Shown piece by piece: positions 8,702 to 18,022 of a stretch of DNA of 54,853 nt. The first letter of the stretch is position 1. The number at the start of each line of letters is the position of its first letter. The DNA is from Dehalococcoidia bacterium UBA1141 (lineage in GTDB: Bacteria; Chloroflexota; Dehalococcoidia; Lucifugimonadales; UBA3495): positions 35,503-90,355 of the forward strand of contig DCAE01000129.1 in the NCBI GenBank assembly GCA_002311385.1, in the 5' to 3' direction. The translations under genes were made by a program, and so were the position numbers. The notes beneath the pieces are model-generated. The model ran no database searches, was not told where the DNA came from, and saw nothing but the letters and a program-made list of their open reading frames with translations.

Positions 8702-9592
8702 CTAACGCCCTAGGCGCAGCGACCTTTTGACCATCTTTCGCCGCAACATCAGCCAGGTGAGATTCATTTTTCGCCAAACCCGGAAAAATCCGCCGCGGAA
8801 ACCCAACTCCATCAACGCAAAAGACGCTATAGCCAGAATTCCGCCTACTATGGCGTCCAGGATGAAATGGTTCCCGGTGATGATGATGGCCAGGAAGGTT
8901 AATATCGGGTAAAAAACGCCAGCAATCCTGAACCAACCCTTGAACGTTCGCATGAACAAAACGCCCAATATCACCGTCCAACTAAAGTGCAGGCTGGGCA
9001 TGGCCGCTTGAGCATTGTAAAAAACTGCCATATCTGAGCCACCGTAAAAACCAGGGCCAAGCTCCTGAATCGTGTTGACGAAATATTGAGTAACGTTGAA
9101 TGGCGAAGTGACGGGGAAAAGCATGAAAATCAATAAGGCGCCAACCAAATTTATTACCACCACGCTCCGGTAGTAATAGTATTTGGGACGATTCACGACG
9201 TAGAGAGCCGCACCGGTAACGACGATTACCGGCCAATAGGTAATTATGTAGGTCCAGTTGAGAACAGCGGCAAAAACCTTCACATTGGACAACACCCAGG
9301 ACTGCCATCCCGGTTCCCAAAAGAAACCCAATGCCTTCTCAAAAGAGATTATCCGCCCGGCGTTTTCCATGCCGATGCCGCTATAGTCAGAGAAGACCAA
9401 CCCACGGGTGAAAAAGTAGATCAGATAGGCACCCACTACCAGGGATAATTCAAATATGTGGGCTTTTCTAGCCGACAAGTTCCGAATAAATGGGATCTGT
9501 TCCCCTCGGGGCCGCAAGGCCGCCAGACGCATCGAAACAAAAACCCCCAAGGGCTCGATCGATTCGGTGATTCGGCTTCGTTTAATCAGCAT
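8702..9592 (-). CDS. PAP2-family membrane phosphatase/inositolphosphotransferase-like protein (copy B)
   Basis: About 296 residues from ATG 9592; ATG 9532 (276 residues) is equally possible and gives an N-terminus the same length as the upstream paralogue. Six or so membrane helices. The catalytic signature of the PAP2_3 branch is present: A-M-P-S-L-H-F-S-W and G-N-H-F-I-L-D, giving the two histidines and aspartate. These enzymes remove or transfer phosphate or phospho-head groups on lipids at the membrane. It is 17 bases downstream of a close paralogue on the same strand, so the pair is a tandem duplication. The tail is basic (WLMLRRKMVKRSLRLGR). Confidence 0.85.
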   Translation of the reverse strand: MLIKRSRITESIEPLGVFVSMRLAALRPRGEQIPFIRNLSARKAHIFELSLVVGAYLIYFFTRGLVFSDYSGIGMENAGRIISFEKALGFFWEPGWQSWVLSNVKVFAAVLNWTYIITYWPVIVVTGAALYVVNRPKYYYYRSVVVINLVGALLIFMLFPVTSPFNVTQYFVNTIQELGPGFYGGSDMAVFYNAQAAMPSLHFSWTVILGVLFMRTFKGWFRIAGVFYPILTFLAIIITGNHFILDAIVGGILAIASFALMELGFRGGFFRVWRKMNLTWLMLRRKMVKRSLRLGR

Positions 9593-9609
9593 GCTTTTTA
9601 AATCGAGCC

Positions 9610-10407
9610 TCAACCGGTTTTTGACCTGAAGCCAGCAGTACCGAGAAGTTTCGGTAGGAACAGTCTGCGCTTGAAGCCCAACTCTACCACGGCGAAGGCC
9701 AACATAATCAGGATAGATCCTCCAACCGCATCCATAATGTAATGATTGCCGGTAATCGTTATGGCCAGAAGCGTCATTGTGGGGTAGAGAACCCCCACAA
9801 CCTTGAACCATTTTCCCGGTGTTCGAAGGAAAAGGATGCCGAACATGAGGGTCCAGCTAAAGTGGAGGCTTGGCATGGCTGCGTAGGGATTGTAGTAGCT
9901 GGCCAGTTCCCTGCTGGCGTAAAACGCAGGACCAAAAGCTTTTATCGTGTCCACGAAGTGTTCCGCCATCATGCGCGGTGGAGCCAACGGGAACAACATG
10001 AAGCCAATCAACGCAACGATAAAGCTGACCAAAACTAGGTTCCGGTAATATCGGTATCGCTGCCGGTTGACTAAGTAGAGGATAAATCCCGTGGTCAGCA
10101 AAATGGGCCAGAAGGTGACTATATAGGCCCAGTTGAAGAAGATTACCAGATTCTTGGCGCTCTCGATGACCCAGGCCTGCCAGTCCGGTTCCCAAAAGAA
10201 TCCCAGGGATTTCTCCAAAGAGATAATCGATTTGGCATTGGCAATAGCAGTGGCACCGAAGTCGTCGAACACCAGAGCACGGGAGTACATGTAGGCCCAG
10301 TATGCCCCCGCGACAATGGCCAATTCGCGCATATGAGGCGCGGCGGCCCTGACGAAAGCAGGTCCTCCGTTTTGAAGCCGAGCTGGGATAAACCAGCGGG
10401 TTTCCAT
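9610..10407 (-). CDS. PAP2-family membrane phosphatase/inositolphosphotransferase-like protein (copy A)
   Basis: 265 residues, several membrane helices, the same layout as copy B: RALVFDDFG, FWEPDWQAWV, then A-M-P-S-L-H-F-S-W and G-N-H-Y-I-M-D with the His and Asp of the phosphotransfer site. ATG 10407 has GGAG about 8 bases upstream. Family members include dolichyl-phosphate-like phosphatases and inositol phosphorylceramide synthase-like transferases; the exact reaction is not deducible. First gene of a two-gene minus-strand unit. Confidence 0.87.
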   Translation of the reverse strand: METRWFIPARLQNGGPAFVRAAAPHMRELAIVAGAYWAYMYSRALVFDDFGATAIANAKSIISLEKSLGFFWEPDWQAWVIESAKNLVIFFNWAYIVTFWPILLTTGFILYLVNRQRYRYYRNLVLVSFIVALIGFMLFPLAPPRMMAEHFVDTIKAFGPAFYASRELASYYNPYAAMPSLHFSWTLMFGILFLRTPGKWFKVVGVLYPTMTLLAITITGNHYIMDAVGGSILIMLAFAVVELGFKRRLFLPKLLGTAGFRSKTG

Positions 10408-10652
10408 TACCCTACTCCATCTCTCCCCAGGTTTGCTAGGAATTGAGTAAGAATCAGGATAGCCTAATTTCTACCTTATTCTTATCAACAATAGGTGCGC
10501 CAGCCACACCGAAGAATAGAAAGAGCCGGTACGCAGTAATAAAATCGGATATGGATAACAATTGCGGTTCCCGGTTTCTATTAGATAAATCTACTAAATA
10601 GCTCTTTCCGATATTAAGCTAATAAGAAAATAGACCCAACAACCGGATTGGC

Positions 10653-11936
10653 TCAATCGCCAACGTGCTCCTCGATCTTCTCCTCATCGGACAAGGTTTC
10701 CAAAGTTGGCTCAGCGACTGGTTTGCTGGTCCCGTTGGCGTTGTTCCCGTTGGTCGGCTTTTTGGCCGGTTCAATCGAAAGAGGCACAGGCACGCTTTCC
10801 GGCTGTAAATCCAGCGGTCCACGCTTTCGGGCGGCGCGGCTGCCAGTATAAACGCTACAGGACATGCAACCCACCCATTTTTGCGGTGAGTAACCTTCCT
10901 TGAACATACCTCTAGCTGTTGTATAGTCCTCGCCGCTCCATATCTCCTTGACCGAATGGGTGCTCACGTCGCCGAAATCCTCAGCCTTATCGGTCAAGTA
11001 ACAGCAGGGCGCAAATCCTCCGTCCCAGTTGACCACGGCGCTACGCCACAGACGCCAACAGCGCAATCCGTCTTCTTTGTAGGGTTTGAAGAATGGCTGT
11101 TCGCGAAGAAACTCGGTCCGTTCTATGGGAAGCCATCGCTGGGCTTCTTCTTTGTCTTCCATGCCATGGGGGAAGTCCACGTTCTTGAAGATGACCGAAT
11201 CTACTCCCATGTCCGCCGCCATTTGCTTGGCTTCAGCCATCTCGTGCTCGTTCTGGCGCATGACTATGAACTGCCATTCCATGTGAGGAGTGGTGTAACC
11301 CAACTCGCGCCTTTTTTCCACCAATAATTTGACGTTGTCCAGCACCCGTTGAAGAATCCCACCTACCCGGTACTGCTCGTAAACCTCTTGAGTTACGCCG
11401 TCCAAAGAAACAATCATCACGTCCAAGCCGGATTTGATGATATTTTCCGCCATCTCTTCGGTCAAGGGCTTGTTCAAGTTGGTGCTTATAATCGTGGCAA
11501 TCTTATTTTGGTGAGCGTAGGCTACAAATTCGTGTATCCGGCGGTTCAAGAATGGCTCGCCCCAACTGTACAGGCTCAGCCAAACACAATAGTCCTTAAT
11601 TTGGTCTATGGTTTTGGTGTAGGTGTCATAGTGCATCGTGCCTTTGTCCCGGTGGATAGTGCCCAGCCCGGTGTGGCACAACGGACACTTAAGCTGGCAG
11701 ATGTTGGTGGTATCGATTTCCCACTCGAAGGGCATCCCCCACACCTTTCGTCGCCCCACACGTAGCTGTATCTCAATGCGGAGCACATTGAACAGTTTCT
11801 TCCAGCTAAAATATCGGAAAGCCAGGGCAGCACGCTGCTCACTGCGGTCACCGGCAAGAGCATTGGTTATTCTGCCTATCTGAAGCCCATCCCAGAGCCA
11901 AACAATTTTATTGATTACTGGATTAGGTTTAATCAC
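10653..11936 (-). CDS. Radical SAM/SPASM-domain protein
   Basis: 427 residues. The radical SAM [4Fe-4S] motif C-x3-C-x2-C is C80-Q-L-K-C84-P-L-C87, in a TIM-barrel core to about residue 290. The C-terminal SPASM-like region has further cysteines (C-W-R, P-C-C-Y, C-M-S-C) for auxiliary clusters, and the sequence V-N-W-D-G-G-F-A-P-C-C is typical. A disordered tail of about 55 residues rich in Pro, Ala and Glu follows. SPASM proteins modify peptides, sugars or lipids by radical chemistry; no precursor peptide gene is visible nearby. Start GTG 11936 is preceded by AGGTG. Upstream of the tandem PAP2 genes on the same strand, so a membrane-lipid or glycan role is possible. Confidence 0.88.
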   Translation of the reverse strand: MIKPNPVINKIVWLWDGLQIGRITNALAGDRSEQRAALAFRYFSWKKLFNVLRIEIQLRVGRRKVWGMPFEWEIDTTNICQLKCPLCHTGLGTIHRDKGTMHYDTYTKTIDQIKDYCVWLSLYSWGEPFLNRRIHEFVAYAHQNKIATIISTNLNKPLTEEMAENIIKSGLDVMIVSLDGVTQEVYEQYRVGGILQRVLDNVKLLVEKRRELGYTTPHMEWQFIVMRQNEHEMAEAKQMAADMGVDSVIFKNVDFPHGMEDKEEAQRWLPIERTEFLREQPFFKPYKEDGLRCWRLWRSAVVNWDGGFAPCCYLTDKAEDFGDVSTHSVKEIWSGEDYTTARGMFKEGYSPQKWVGCMSCSVYTGSRAARKRGPLDLQPESVPVPLSIEPAKKPTNGNNANGTSKPVAEPTLETLSDEEKIEEHVGD

Positions 11937-12598
11937 AAAACACCTATTTTGGAAATAGGGGTAATTTTATTGAGTTGCCGGGCGACTAATGGGGTAAATT
12001 ACCAGGTCTGCACGGACGGTCAAACCTCTGGGCCATCGAACCCAAATTCCAAGTTTAGAATACCGCTGAGCCTCCAGCTTGGCTAATAAAGCAGCCCTAT
12101 CATACTCCTCAAAATAACCGGGATTCAACCGTTTTCGTTCCTAGAAAACGAATTTATGGGCCAACGGTGTTCGATTGCCATCACAATTCTCCAAATTCGG
12201 ACATAAGCTCTATTTTTGACGAATTATCGGGTACCGTCATCGCCTTACGTTTATCTGCCGTATTGCCCCATGACTCCCCTAACTTGAAATTCCTCGTCAT
12301 TCACTGCCCCTTCTTCAAACAAACGAAGAATAATCGAAGAACAATCAAAACAGTTGCGAAAAGTTTACCAAACTCGAGCTTGATGCGAAACCACAAGTAA
12401 CCGAGAATAAATTGACGCCAATTACCCGGCGAGAGTATGCTTTAACGACCCTCTACAAATGCGTTTGATCGAATGCATTGCTGAGGGATTTCGTTTCTAT
12501 AGAGACTTTTCGAGGGGCTTATCTATAGAAACTTTCCCGAAGTCAGCACCGAATACAGCGTTTCTTGACCAAATTCAACCAACGGGCAACGGTTAGAA
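11937..12598. promoter_or_regulatory. AT-rich divergent intergenic region, 662 bp
   Basis: Between the divergent radical SAM gene and the CocE-like hydrolase. I see no convincing gene; an open frame of 77 codons at 12167-12400 has no ribosome-binding site and no family features. It holds several hairpins: CCTATTT-TGG-AAATAGG (11943-11959), CGTTTTC-GTTCCTA-GAAAACG (12130-12150), and an imperfect direct repeat at 12496-12513/12522-12540. Promoters for both genes presumably lie here. Confidence 0.5.
12496..12540. repeat. Imperfect direct repeat upstream of CocE/NonD gene
   Basis: TCTATAGAGACTTTTCGA (12496-12513) and TCTATAGAAACTTTCCCGA (12522-12540) are 26 bases apart, start to start, about 60 bases before the hydrolase start. 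Spacing close to 2.5 helical turns and position suggest operator half-sites, but no regulator gene is next to it. Confidence 0.45.
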
Positions 12599-14359
12599 GT
12601 GCCGCAAAACGACGAGCTAAAGGTAGTTAGAGAACCAAACGTCATGATCCCCATGAGGGACGGTGTACGTTTGGCCGCCCACATCATCAGGCCGGAAGGG
12701 CCGGGACGCTACCCGGTTTTGATCACCAGAGGTCCCTACGGCAAGGACAGTTATCTGGACAATCCGGATCATTCCATCTGGTTCTTCCCGAAACACGGCT
12801 ACGTGGTGGTCAGCCAAGACTGCCGTGCCCGTTTTGAGTCCGAAGGCGATTATTACGACCCGTTGTTCCAAGAAGTGAATGACGGCTACGACACGGTGGA
12901 ATGGGCAGCCCGCCAACCATGGTCCAACGGCCGGGTCGGCACCACAGGACAGTCTTACTTGGGCGCGACTCAATATACACTGGCTACCAGCAATCCCTTG
13001 CCACCCCATCTTCAGGTCATGGCGCCGTTTTCCGCCTCCGCAGACTTTCATGAAAGCTGGGGCTACCATACCGGTGGAGCCATGGAATGGGGATGGATGG
13101 TTCCATACGCAATCTTTAAGGGACGCAACACGCTGGAACGACTGGGTAGAGAAGATTTGCTGGCCCAGATGGACGAGTATGTTCTGCCCACGGACAATTT
13201 TGCTCAACCGTTAAAGGACGAGTGGTTCAGCCACCTCCCGCTTAAAGATTGGGTGGAGCGTCTGAAAGAAGCAGCTCCTTACTTTGGCGAATACCTGGAG
13301 AACGAGGGCGATGGCCCTTACTGGCGGCAAATAAACCTGCTTGAGCACGTGGAAAACATCAATCTCCCCATGTTTCATGTCAGCTCTTGGTACGATATCT
13401 TTCTTGAGGGCGCTCTGAATGCTTATCAGGCGCTGCGAGAGCGGGGAGGAAGCGAACTAGCGAGGCAAAACCAGAAGCTACTGATCGGCCCATGGGCCCA
13501 CATCCGGCCCTATACCGCGCCCACATCCGGTGAGACCGGGGACATCGATTTTGGCCCGGAGGCCAAGATTGAGCTTCATAGGTACTTGTTGCGCTGGTTC
13601 AATTACTGGCTCAAGGACATCGATACTGGAATCATGGACGACCCTCCGGTGCGTTTGTTCGTTATGGGCGAGAACAAGTGGCGAGACGAGCAAGAATGGC
13701 CTCTGGCTCGAACCCACTACACCCGTTACTACATTCACTCTGATGGTCCCGCCAATTCCAGGTCGGGGTCTGGCACGCTATCTACTGCGCCCCCTGGAGA
13801 TGAACCGGCCGACGCATATCAGTACGATCCGAAGAACCCGGTGCCCACTCTAGGAGGGAATACCCTGATTATTCCCCAAGGAGTGGCCAATCAGGTTTCC
13901 GTGGAAGACCGGGAAGACGTTTTAGTCTATTCAACTGAACTTTTAACTCGTGACACGGAGGTGACCGGTCCCATAATGGTCCACCTCTTCGCCGCCAGCA
14001 GCGCCGTGGACACAGATTTCACGGCCAAGTTAGTGGATGTGCGCCCAGACGGTTACGCTCACAATATTCAAGACGGCATAATCCGGGCGAGGTACAGGAA
14101 TTCCAAGTCCGAGCCATCACTAATCGCGCCGGGCCAGGTATACGAGTACGTCATTGACCTCTGGTCAACCAGTCATTTATTCAAAGTGGGCCACCGGATT
14201 CGGCTTGATATATCCAGCAGTAATTTCCCTCGTTTTGATCGTAACCCCAACACCGGAACGCCGATCGGTCAAGATGACCGGATGGAAGTGGCCAACCAAA
14301 GTGTCCACCACCGGGAGGGTTTCGCCTCCTATGTGGTGCTGCCGATAATTCCAAGATAG
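12599..14359 (+). CDS. CocE/NonD family (S15) hydrolase
   Basis: 586 residues. N-terminal alpha/beta-hydrolase domain with R-D-G-V-R-L-A and the oxyanion Y of P-Y-G-K-D; nucleophile Ser119 in G-T-T-G-Q-S-Y-L-G. The catalytic His is likely in L-I-G-P-W-A-H (about residue 301). A C-terminal jelly-roll domain (about residues 400-580) with D-T-D-F-T-A-K-L-V-D and the closing HxxxHREG-like block is typical of the cocaine esterase/X-Pro dipeptidyl-peptidase family. These enzymes cleave esters, glutaryl-acylamides or peptides; substrate unknown. Starts at GTG 12599. No signal peptide is seen, so probably cytoplasmic. Confidence 0.92.
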   Translation: MPQNDELKVVREPNVMIPMRDGVRLAAHIIRPEGPGRYPVLITRGPYGKDSYLDNPDHSIWFFPKHGYVVVSQDCRARFESEGDYYDPLFQEVNDGYDTVEWAARQPWSNGRVGTTGQSYLGATQYTLATSNPLPPHLQVMAPFSASADFHESWGYHTGGAMEWGWMVPYAIFKGRNTLERLGREDLLAQMDEYVLPTDNFAQPLKDEWFSHLPLKDWVERLKEAAPYFGEYLENEGDGPYWRQINLLEHVENINLPMFHVSSWYDIFLEGALNAYQALRERGGSELARQNQKLLIGPWAHIRPYTAPTSGETGDIDFGPEAKIELHRYLLRWFNYWLKDIDTGIMDDPPVRLFVMGENKWRDEQEWPLARTHYTRYYIHSDGPANSRSGSGTLSTAPPGDEPADAYQYDPKNPVPTLGGNTLIIPQGVANQVSVEDREDVLVYSTELLTRDTEVTGPIMVHLFAASSAVDTDFTAKLVDVRPDGYAHNIQDGIIRARYRNSKSEPSLIAPGQVYEYVIDLWSTSHLFKVGHRIRLDISSSNFPRFDRNPNTGTPIGQDDRMEVANQSVHHREGFASYVVLPIIPR

Positions 14360-14495
14360 GCCAACGCCACGGTCGCCGAGTGAAAACAGGGCTAAACCCA
14401 GATTTTGCAATTTAGCTCAGTCATCATGATTTCCAGTGTTTATGATTTCAGTCTTTAGGATTAAATGAGATTGGGCCTTATAGGGGAGGGTCGAA

Positions 14496-15161
14496 ATGGT
14501 TAGAGCGGATTTTGACCAACAGCTTTCGGCTTTACAACAAGAAGTTGAAGTTCTAGCCGGAATCGTGGAGAAGTCGATAAACCGGGCTGTCGACGCATTA
14601 AAGCGGCGGGACTTGGAAGAATCTCAGCGGGTAATCCAAGACGACGATTACATCGACCAGAAGCGTTTTGAGATTGAAGAGCGCTGTATCGACCTGATAG
14701 CCACCCAGCAACCCATGGCCCGGGACTTGAGGGTAATCATCGCCCTGCTCCACATCGTGGTGGAACTGGAGCGAATGGGCGACTATGCCGAGGGCATTGC
14801 CAAGATTAGCATCGCAATGGGAGATTCTCCCCCATTGAAGCCCCTGATTGACATCCCCCGAATGGCCGAAAAGGCCACTGAAATGTTGCGAGACAGCATC
14901 GACTGTTTGCTTAACCGGGACCTAGTGAAGGCTCACCAGGTTTGCCAGGCTGACGATGAAGTAGACGACCTCTATGACCAAGTCTACCGCGAATTGCTCC
15001 TGTTCATGATTCAGGACCCCCAGACCATTCAGCGGGCAACCTACTTGCTGTGGGTGTCCCACGATTTGGAGCGGATTGCCGACCGGGCCACCAACATCGC
15101 TGAGCGGGTAATCTTCTTGGTCACTGGCAAGCTAACCGAGATTAACGTATCTAAGTACTGA
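14496..15161 (+). CDS. phoU: Phosphate signalling protein PhoU
   Basis: 221 residues, two three-helix PhoU repeats (about residues 10-105 and 115-210). The acidic metal-binding signatures are visible: E-R-M-G-D-Y-A-E-G (about residue 91) and D-L-E-R-I-A-D-R-A-T-N-I-A-E (about 188). PhoU links the Pst transporter to the PhoR/PhoB-type phosphate response and dampens phosphate uptake. A strong ribosome-binding site GGGGAGGG precedes ATG 14496. It stands alone, 16 kb away from the pstSCAB genes. Confidence 0.95.
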   Translation: MVRADFDQQLSALQQEVEVLAGIVEKSINRAVDALKRRDLEESQRVIQDDDYIDQKRFEIEERCIDLIATQQPMARDLRVIIALLHIVVELERMGDYAEGIAKISIAMGDSPPLKPLIDIPRMAEKATEMLRDSIDCLLNRDLVKAHQVCQADDEVDDLYDQVYRELLLFMIQDPQTIQRATYLLWVSHDLERIADRATNIAERVIFLVTGKLTEINVSKY

Positions 15162-15234
15162 ATTGGTCCGTCTATTGCCAACACACCGGCGGCGGCTGAT
15201 ACTTGGCTTTCATTGTAAAGCCGTCAGAGCCAGG

Positions 15235-16140
15235 TTAAGCCGTCAGAGCCAGTTCCAACTGCCTTTGCTGGACTCGCATCCGGCGCAGCTCCGTCTTGGT
15301 TGCCAATCCCCAATTCCGTCTCGACTCATCTACCAAATCCAGCACCTTACGGGTGTAGTCCCGTGGCGCATAGGTTTTCTGGTAGAGGGAATTGTAGCCT
15401 AGAGCCAAGCGGGGATACGCCTCGCTAAGCATGGGCATGAACCACTCTCTGGAGCCGGGTTTTAGGAACAGGACATTGGCGCCCAAGTATTGGGCACCGT
15501 GATCTGCAGCGGCCTCAGCCACTGCGTCAATGCTTTCGGCGTTGTCGGATATACCCGGAAGAAGGGGTGCCATCATTACTCCTGCTTGCACCCCGTTTTC
15601 CACCAGGAACTGCATGGCCTCCAGACGGGCCATCGGGCTAGGTGCGCCGGGCTCGGTGAGTTTCCAGACGTCCTCGTCTATGCTTCCTACGCTGAAGGTG
15701 ACCCGCACATCCGCCACATCTCCCAATTCTTGCAATACGTCCAAGTCTCGTCTGACCAGCACTCCTTTGGTGGTGATTGACACTGGATTCTCGAACTCCC
15801 GAAGCACCTGGAGAATCCGTCTGGTCAATTCGTATTGGGCCTCGGCTGGCTCGTAGGGGTCCGAAGCCGTGCCTATAGCAATGGCCTCCCTCTGCCACTT
15901 GGGACGGCGCAACTCCTGTCGCAGGATTTCCGGAGCGTTTACCTTGGCGAAGACCCGCTGCTCGAACTCCCGGCCGGAGTCCAACCCCAGAAACTCGTGG
16001 GTGGGACGGGCGTAACAGTAGGTGCAGGCATGGCGGCACCCGCGGTAGGGGTTTAATGTCCATCGGAACTGAAAGTCCGGGACATCGATCCGGTTAAGTA
16101 ATGTTTTACAGAATATCTCTTGTACTTCTGCGCCAGCCAT
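15235..16140 (-). CDS. SplB-like radical SAM protein (Rv2578c type)
   Basis: 301 residues from ATG 16140; GAGAGG precedes it by 6 bases, so the upstream GTG 16146 is less likely. Radical SAM motif C35-R-H-A-C39-T-Y-C42 after LNPYRG, and the GTASDPYEPAE block, are typical of the SplB-related family of actinobacterial Rv2578c type. True SplB repairs spore photoproduct DNA lesions; this subfamily is widespread in non-sporeformers and its reaction is not settled. Convergent with phoU, with a 73-bp gap. Confidence 0.9.
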   Translation of the reverse strand: MAGAEVQEIFCKTLLNRIDVPDFQFRWTLNPYRGCRHACTYCYARPTHEFLGLDSGREFEQRVFAKVNAPEILRQELRRPKWQREAIAIGTASDPYEPAEAQYELTRRILQVLREFENPVSITTKGVLVRRDLDVLQELGDVADVRVTFSVGSIDEDVWKLTEPGAPSPMARLEAMQFLVENGVQAGVMMAPLLPGISDNAESIDAVAEAAADHGAQYLGANVLFLKPGSREWFMPMLSEAYPRLALGYNSLYQKTYAPRDYTRKVLDLVDESRRNWGLATKTELRRMRVQQRQLELALTA

Positions 16141-16347
16141 GCTCACCCTCTCTGATAATTATTTATAGCACATTTGTACTAATAATAGGGCTGGGCACAC
16201 AGACGGTCAAGGAGAAGTTGTCAGGGAGAAGCCGCTAAAGCTAAGTTCGCCAACAAATGCCATAGGCAAAACGCAAATGTTGTTTCACTCAATAAACGGC
16301 CGAGTTTTGGGCATTAGAACGGACGGCGGTGACCCTGTGGTGTTCCT

Positions 16348-17748
16348 CTACTTCCGGTAGATGTATCCGCCGGGGGCACGTTCGCAGTTCAAGCGCCGGT
16401 TAAGGTGGAGACCCTCAAGGACAAACTCTATGGCCGAAGCTATGACCTCGGGCCTTTCGTCTTCAGTGAGATTCTTTACGGCAGATGCCAACTCGGGGAT
16501 ATCTTTGAGCAACGCTGGATAGTCGGAACAGGGTTTTTCACTCCCAGTCTCTACCAGCTTGCCCATGTCGAATGCCATAACCAAGTCTTCCAAATCCGCC
16601 AAATCGAAGTAATCTCCAAAGACTCGCAATACGGCCTTTCGAGTCAAATCGTCGGTTACCCGGTTTTCCCGGCCTTCCTCGAATGTTTCCAGCTCAATCT
16701 TCCCCGAGAAAGACGCTGCGATGAACGGCAGGTCGCTGGTCCTGGGGCAGGTCCATTTGTCGCGGTGAACGATTGACCGGCGGAGAGCGTTGCCCAGCAA
16801 GGTTTCAAAGTTGGCGATGGACACCCGAACACTCACGCCAGAGCGCTGGTTGATTTCGCTGCTCTGCCGCGCCTGGAACGTAGCTTCCGCCAGAATCTGC
16901 TTCATGTATTCGGGCACAATGATGCTGTCTTCGTCGGGGAAGCGTGCCCGCTCTTGGTCCATGATGGTGATTTCTTCATGGGTCGTCATTGGGTAATGGG
17001 TATGAATCTGAGAGCCGTACCGATCTTTCAATGGTGTGACGATGCGGCCACGGTTGGTGTAGTCCTCGGGGTTGGCGGTGGACACGACGTAGACATCAAG
17101 GGGCAGCCGAATGCGGTAGCCTTTGATTTGGACATCCCGCTCCTCCATCAGATTGAAAAGCCCCACTTGTATGCGCTCCGCCAGGTCAGGCAGTTCATTG
17201 ATACAGAAAATACCACGGTTGGTCCTAGGCACCAGACCATAGTGGATGGCCAATTCGTCGGAGAGATAGTGCCCCTCAGCAACTTTGATGGGATCGATTT
17301 CCCCGATTAAATCGGCGATGGAGATATCAGGAGTGGCCAGCTTTTCCGCATACCGGTCGTCTCTGGGAATCCACTCAATAAGGGTGTCATTCCCCTTGTC
17401 GGCCACCAAGTCCCGGCATGGTCGGCATATCGGATCGTAAGGGTTATCATTAATCTCACAGCCAGCGATTTTGGGCACGAATTCGTCCAGCAAGTTGACC
17501 ATGGAACGAATCAAGCGGGACTTGGCCTGGCCCCTTTCTCCCAGAAGGATGATGTCCTGGCCTGCCAGGATGGCGTTTTCCAACTGGGGAATCACGGTAT
17601 CCTCGAAGCCGATGATTCCAGGGAAAACAATCTCTTCAGCCCTGATTTTGGCGATAAGGTTGTTCCTCATCTCCTCTCGAACTGGGAGGACCTTATAACG
17701 GGAGCGGCGCAATTGGCCAATGGTCTGGGCTTTCTTAGCAGCAGGCAT
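16348..17748 (-). CDS. Magnesium-chelatase-like AAA+ ATPase
   Basis: 466 residues from ATG 17748 (GGAG 9 bases upstream). AAA+ core of the BchI/MoxR clade. Walker A is the variant G-E-R-G-Q-A-K-S (about residues 70-77), with Lys kept but Ala in place of the second Gly; Walker B/arm is G-I-F-C-I-N-E-L-P-D-L. A cysteine cluster C-x14-C-x2-C (CEIND...ICRPC) is inserted early and may bind zinc. STANPEDYTNRGRI and PLKDRYG supply sensor and arginine finger. Magnesium chelatase subunits need a VWA partner (BchD-like); none is adjacent. Likely a chaperone-type ATPase rather than a chlorophyll enzyme, since no other tetrapyrrole chelatase subunit is present. Confidence 0.88.
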   Translation of the reverse strand: MPAAKKAQTIGQLRRSRYKVLPVREEMRNNLIAKIRAEEIVFPGIIGFEDTVIPQLENAILAGQDIILLGERGQAKSRLIRSMVNLLDEFVPKIAGCEINDNPYDPICRPCRDLVADKGNDTLIEWIPRDDRYAEKLATPDISIADLIGEIDPIKVAEGHYLSDELAIHYGLVPRTNRGIFCINELPDLAERIQVGLFNLMEERDVQIKGYRIRLPLDVYVVSTANPEDYTNRGRIVTPLKDRYGSQIHTHYPMTTHEEITIMDQERARFPDEDSIIVPEYMKQILAEATFQARQSSEINQRSGVSVRVSIANFETLLGNALRRSIVHRDKWTCPRTSDLPFIAASFSGKIELETFEEGRENRVTDDLTRKAVLRVFGDYFDLADLEDLVMAFDMGKLVETGSEKPCSDYPALLKDIPELASAVKNLTEDERPEVIASAIEFVLEGLHLNRRLNCERAPGGYIYRK

Positions 17749-18022
17749 TCTTAAAGCTCCGTAATAACTTAAGGGGTGGCCAGGCACGGCTGGCGGGGTA
17801 CTGAAGAATCGGGTGTATAGCAGGACAGACGCGAAATTCCGCCACTTCCGTAATACTCAATATAGCGACAGTATAACGTATAAGAAGCGGCGAAACCGGC
17901 CTATATCCGCCGGCGGGGTCTATCGGCATATTCTAGTCGTAGACCGAGATTATCAAACATACGCTGTTCCCACGGGCCTCGCCGTGCCTTATAATTAAAC
18001 CAGCAAAAGAGCAAGCGAAGTT

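Noticed and set aside
12167..12400. Open frame of 77 codons in the divergent intergenic region
   Set aside because: No ribosome-binding site, no family features, AT-rich region with hairpins; kept as non-coding.
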